NCBI GenBank assembly: GCA_903922325.1
Contig: CAIXTG010000103.1
Span: forward strand, 1-9,160
DNA: 9,160 nt
Origin: an uncultured Actinomycetes bacterium
GTDB taxonomy: Bacteria; Actinomycetota; Actinomycetes; Nanopelagicales; Nanopelagicaceae
Direction of reading: 5' to 3'
Shown here: positions 6,362 through 9,160 of the stretch, one piece after another
Layout: every line of letters starts with the position of its first letter
Numbering within the stretch: the first letter of the stretch is position 1
Program-made: the position numbers and the translations under genes
Notes under the pieces: model-generated
What the model was told of the DNA's origin: nothing
Seen by the model: the letters and a program-made list of their open reading frames with translations, nothing else
Database searches by the model: none

Positions 6362-7885
6362 TTATGACTGCTTAGTAATTCTGATCTTGTCAAAATTTCC
6401 GCTCAAAAGATTTTCTATTATAAAACCGTCAACTGAAATCTTGTCTCCAGTTCTGAGCACGCTATCTATCATTGGTGGGGCTGGGCATGGCGTTTGAACT
6501 ATTGATCTTCCTGCTGGCGCAACTGGAATCAGAAAATCTTCGCCATGGGATAAAGTAGCGTCGTAGATGTACGCCAATATGCCGTTCTGTTTTTTGTTCA
6601 TTTGGCAAGAGAATTTTGTATCTCGTCTAGATTCGATCACTATAGCCTTGGTTGTTGAAAGTGGAATCACCACTAACTTCAAACCTTTTTCGCCGGAATT
6701 AAGTGGAACAAGTGTTACCTCTAGCTTATTAATCGCACTTGATTCTTTGCAGTAGACCCGCTCATCTGGGAGCCATTGAGCACCAAATCTCAACCAGCCA
6801 CTCAATTCTCGAGTTGCGCCATCCTGGCTCGCCATTAAGTCATAACCAGCGAAGAGCGGTGCAGGTGGGCGAGATCGACCTATATGTGGCAAAGATATTG
6901 CGTGACCAAATTCGTGTGCCCAATATCCCCAGTAATCTTTATTTGGCTGATCCATAAAGACTCCAGGGATGGCATAGCCTGAAACCTTTCCCTCGTTGGT
7001 TTCAGTATCAATAACTAACTTGTCCCAGGGGAAACCTTGTGAGGTTTCCTTTAAAAACGTTTGCCCTTTAGGAAGCAAAAAAATCACATATTGGATATTT
7101 GTAAAGTTAAATACTGGATCCGCACTTGCCATAGCGTCACGAAATAGTGCCTGACCTGCATCTGAGTTCATTAAGTTTGCAGAATCACCAATTGCGTATT
7201 GACTTGAAGGTTTTGGTAATGTCACCCAATCATTATGAACAGACCAATTAACTTTTAGGTTTCCTTCACTTACGGTAAAGTACCAATCAGTCAATAATTC
7301 CATTTGTAGGTCCACTCTTGACCGAAAATTTGATTCCCCTTTTAAATCTGAGAAATCAATTGGAATTAATGCCCACTTCACTGTCCCAATATGTTGAGTT
7401 GCAGGTGTAACTATTGGAAAACCAGAGGGCAGCTGGATAGGAGCTCCTTCAGGTCCTGCCCTTCCATTTCTTGGGCCATTCAAATTGACTTCTTTGATTT
7501 TGCAGAGCTCGATGTTGTCACTTATTTCTGAAGGTCCACTGTAAACATCATCTGTTTTCTGAACGGGAGTGGCAGTTGGAGTGGCAGTTGGAGTGGCAGT
7601 TGGAGTGGCAGTTGGAGTGGCAGTTGGAGTGGCAGTTGGAGTGGCAGTTGGAGTGGCAGTTGGAGTGGCAGTTGGTGAAGGTGTTGCCTTGACGGCCACT
7701 TTTACGCCTTTGCTCCAAACTAATTTCTTTCCAGATTTGATACAGGTGTACTTATAACCAGAAACTGTTGTCGTTGCCTTGAGTTTCGGGCAGCTCGCAC
7801 CTGCTTTTACGGCGCCTGAGGCTGGAACTATGAAAGAAAGTCCCAAAGTTAAAGTAACTACTAGCGCTGTGATCAGACGTTTCAT
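6362..7885 (-). CDS. Secreted M6-like zinc metallopeptidase with Pro-Thr-Ala-Thr repeat linker
   Basis: 507 residues. Residues 1-25 form a Sec signal peptide (MKRL, hydrophobic core, likely cleavage near ASGA). Residues 30-60 are a compact segment with two cysteines (C32, C48) ending GKKLVWSKG, a type that I recall recurring in exported proteins of freshwater actinobacteria (from memory, unnamed). Residues 71-106 are nine PTAT repeats, probably a flexible and possibly glycosylated linker. The catalytic-looking domain begins near 165 and holds HEFGHAISLPH (324-334): H324, H328 and H334 as zinc ligands and E325 as general base, followed by YDLMAS with M351 as likely Met-turn. This resembles the M6/InhA group of metzincins, but has Ser where metzincins usually have Gly. 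Six cysteines in total could pair. The C-terminus (about 478-505) is a short beta-rich tail. The substrate is unknown. It separates lepA from hemW and looks like an accessory insertion. Confidence 0.8.
   Translation of the reverse strand: MKRLITALVVTLTLGLSFIVPASGAVKAGASCPKLKATTTVSGYKYTCIKSGKKLVWSKGVKVAVKATPSPTATPTATPTATPTATPTATPTATPTATPTATPTATPVQKTDDVYSGPSEISDNIELCKIKEVNLNGPRNGRAGPEGAPIQLPSGFPIVTPATQHIGTVKWALIPIDFSDLKGESNFRSRVDLQMELLTDWYFTVSEGNLKVNWSVHNDWVTLPKPSSQYAIGDSANLMNSDAGQALFRDAMASADPVFNFTNIQYVIFLLPKGQTFLKETSQGFPWDKLVIDTETNEGKVSGYAIPGVFMDQPNKDYWGYWAHEFGHAISLPHIGRSRPPAPLFAGYDLMASQDGATRELSGWLRFGAQWLPDERVYCKESSAINKLEVTLVPLNSGEKGLKLVVIPLSTTKAIVIESRRDTKFSCQMNKKQNGILAYIYDATLSHGEDFLIPVAPAGRSIVQTPCPAPPMIDSVLRTGDKISVDGFIIENLLSGNFDKIRITKQS
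7566..7675 (-). repeat. 12-bp tandem repeat (about 9 perfect copies) coding for PTAT units
   Basis: A 110-bp stretch is an exact tandem repetition of the 12-bp unit ggagtggcagtt (plus strand), about 9.2 copies with no mismatch. On the coding strand each unit reads CCA ACT GCC ACT, that is Pro-Thr-Ala-Thr. Synonymous positions are also identical in every copy, which points to recent expansion or ongoing homogenisation by slippage or recombination rather than old protein-level selection alone. Because the unit is a multiple of three, copy-number change would alter linker length without a frameshift. Confidence 0.97.
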
Positions 7886-7891
7886 AAATCA

Positions 7892-7922
7892 AATATAAGG
7901 GGATAACCCAGGAAACTGTCGA
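7892..7922 (-). promoter_or_regulatory. Putative leaderless promoter of the secreted peptidase gene
   Basis: On the minus strand a -10 element TATATT (7897-7892, five of six) ends six bases before the ATG at 7885. A -35 candidate TCGACA (7922-7917, five of six to TTGACA) lies 19 bases further upstream. Transcription would start at the ATG itself, and no Shine-Dalgarno is present. The geometry relative to the ATG is the same as at hemW. The spacer is slightly long. Confidence 0.5.
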
Positions 7923-7942
7923 TTTAATTCGAGCGATTTAGG

Positions 7943-9160
7943 CTAGTTTCCAGCTTTACGTGCGGCCTTGATCTTCTCAATATCCGCATCTGTGGCAAGG
8001 GCTGCAACGAAAGCTTCTTGCGGAACTTCTACGCGGCCAACCATCTTCATGCGCTTCTTACCCTCTTTTTGCTTCTCTAACAATTTACGTTTACGTGAAA
8101 TATCGCCGCCGTAACACTTTGCAAGAACGTCTTTGCGCATCGCACGGATTGATTCACGAGCAATAATGCGAGAACCAATCGCAGCTTGAATAGGTACTTC
8201 GAATTGCTGACGTGGGATTAATTCGCGCAACTTACCGGTCATCATTACGCCATAAGCATATGCCTTGTCGCGGTGAACGATTGCGCTGAAAGCATCGACT
8301 GCTTCGCCTTGTAGCAAGATATCAACTTTAACTAATTTGCCTTCTTCGTCGCCTTTTTCCTCGTAATCAAGGGAGGCATAACCTTTGGTGCGAGATTTCA
8401 ATTGATCGAAGAAATCGAAAACAATTTCAGCAAGTGGCAAGGTGTAGCGAATCTCAACGCGATCTTCAGAGATGTAATCCATGCCTAGTAATACGCCGCG
8501 ACGATCTTGGCAGAGTTCCATGATCACACCAATGAATTCAGATGGTGCCAAAATAGTTGATTTAACAATTGGTTCAAAGACTGCAGCTACTTTGCCATCT
8601 GGGAATTCTGATGGGTTGGTAACGCGAACTTCTTTGCCATCTTCCATCTTCACGTTATAAACCACGTTTGGTGCAGTTGAAATAAGGTTTAACTTTGATT
8701 CGCGCTCTAGGCGTTCGCGCACGATTTCCATGTGAAGCAAACCAAGGAAACCGCAGCGGAAACCGAAGCCAAGAGCCGCTGAGCTTTCTGGTTCATAAAC
8801 TAATGCGGCATCGTTTAGTTGTAACTTATCTAGCGCTTCGCGAAGCACTGGGAAATCTGCGCCATCTAATGGAAATAGCCCAGAGAAAACCATTGGCTTT
8901 GGATCTTTATAGCCAGCGAGTGCGGTCTTAGTTGGATTGTTATAAGTCGTAACGGTGTCACCCACACGTGATTGGCGAACATCTTTTACGCCAGTAATTA
9001 AATAACCTACTTCGCCAACTCCAAGACCCTTACTTGGCATTGGTTCTGGCGAGATAACGCCGACTTCAAGCATCTCGTGGCGCACGCCAGTTGAGAACAT
9101 TTGAATTTGATCACGTGGTGAAAGATGACCATCGACCACGCGAACGTAGGTAACTACACC
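7943..9160 (-). CDS. lepA: Elongation factor 4 (LepA), C-terminal fragment
   Basis: The gene enters from the right edge, and its reading frame is open through the last base; 405 codons plus a TAG stop are visible, about two thirds of the usual 600 or so residues. The N-terminal GTPase domain is outside. Visible parts are the end of domain II (YVRVVDGHLSPRDQI), domain III with GFGFRCGFLGLLHME (fragment residues 131-145), the domain V region with LPLAEIVFDFF and KSRTKGYASLDYEEK, and the LepA-specific C-terminal domain with KCYGGDISRKRKLLEKQKEG, KRMK and VPQEAF. LepA is a ribosome-associated translational GTPase, implicated in back-translocation and 30S assembly. It ends 57 bp before the peptidase ATG, with no clear terminator between them. 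A lepA-hemW neighbourhood is usual in actinobacteria; here one extra gene intervenes. Confidence 0.97.
   Translation of the reverse strand, partial: GVVTYVRVVDGHLSPRDQIQMFSTGVRHEMLEVGVISPEPMPSKGLGVGEVGYLITGVKDVRQSRVGDTVTTYNNPTKTALAGYKDPKPMVFSGLFPLDGADFPVLREALDKLQLNDAALVYEPESSAALGFGFRCGFLGLLHMEIVRERLERESKLNLISTAPNVVYNVKMEDGKEVRVTNPSEFPDGKVAAVFEPIVKSTILAPSEFIGVIMELCQDRRGVLLGMDYISEDRVEIRYTLPLAEIVFDFFDQLKSRTKGYASLDYEEKGDEEGKLVKVDILLQGEAVDAFSAIVHRDKAYAYGVMMTGKLRELIPRQQFEVPIQAAIGSRIIARESIRAMRKDVLAKCYGGDISRKRKLLEKQKEGKKRMKMVGRVEVPQEAFVAALATDADIEKIKAARKAGN

Noticed and set aside
6353..6364. 12-bp palindrome TAATTTAAATTA at the end of the peptidase gene
   Set aside because: It is pure AT with no loop or GC stem and no following T-run, so it is not a credible intrinsic terminator.
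7569..7757. Plus-strand open frame made of repeated Gly-Val-Ala-Val
   Set aside because: It is the antisense shadow of the PTAT tandem repeat; there is no ribosome-binding site and no family resemblance.
7886..7942. Possible terminator between lepA and the peptidase gene
   Set aside because: Only a weak 4-bp TCGA/TCGA pairing is present, without a GC-rich stem or T-tract.

Overview
The window is a dense, almost entirely minus-strand gene block from a bacterial chromosome. It reads, in transcription order (high to low coordinates): lepA (5' end cut by the window edge), a secreted metallopeptidase-like gene, hemW, a small DoxX-like membrane protein, hrcA, dnaJ, rsmE, a HIT-family hydrolase, phoH, ybeY, and the start of a CNNM/HlyC-CorC family membrane protein (3' end cut by the window edge). 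The lepA-hemW-hrcA-dnaJ-rsmE-phoH-ybeY-CNNM order is characteristic of Actinomycetota. The moderate base composition (not the high GC of soil actinobacteria), very short intergenic gaps, and general lack of Shine-Dalgarno sequences suggest a streamlined, low-GC actinobacterium, such as the freshwater acI / Nanopelagicales group. That placement is inference from gene order and style, not from a search.

Region 1 (about 7943-9160) is the C-terminal two thirds of the ribosomal GTPase LepA/EF4. Region 2 (6362-7885) is the only accessory-looking gene: a 507-residue exported protein with a signal peptide, a short two-cysteine segment, nine perfect Pro-Thr-Ala-Thr repeats encoded by identical 12-bp units, and an M6-like zinc peptidase domain with an HEFGHAISLPH motif. 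It sits between two housekeeping genes and appears to have its own leaderless promoter. Region 3 (1-6300) is a long, tightly packed operon probably started by a second leaderless promoter before hemW. Genes in it abut (TAA|GTG, TAA|ATG), overlap by ATGA, or are 10-15 bp apart.

Functionally the operon combines heme insertion/chaperoning (HemW), heat-shock control and protein folding (HrcA, DnaJ), and ribosome/rRNA maturation (RsmE, YbeY, PhoH), with a nucleotide hydrolase and two membrane proteins. No tRNA, rRNA, CRISPR, insertion sequence or convincing intrinsic terminator was seen, and no stretch over 300 bp lacks a gene. I do not see a clear new multi-gene system. The best candidates for follow-up are the repeat-bearing secreted peptidase and the matching leaderless promoter geometry.
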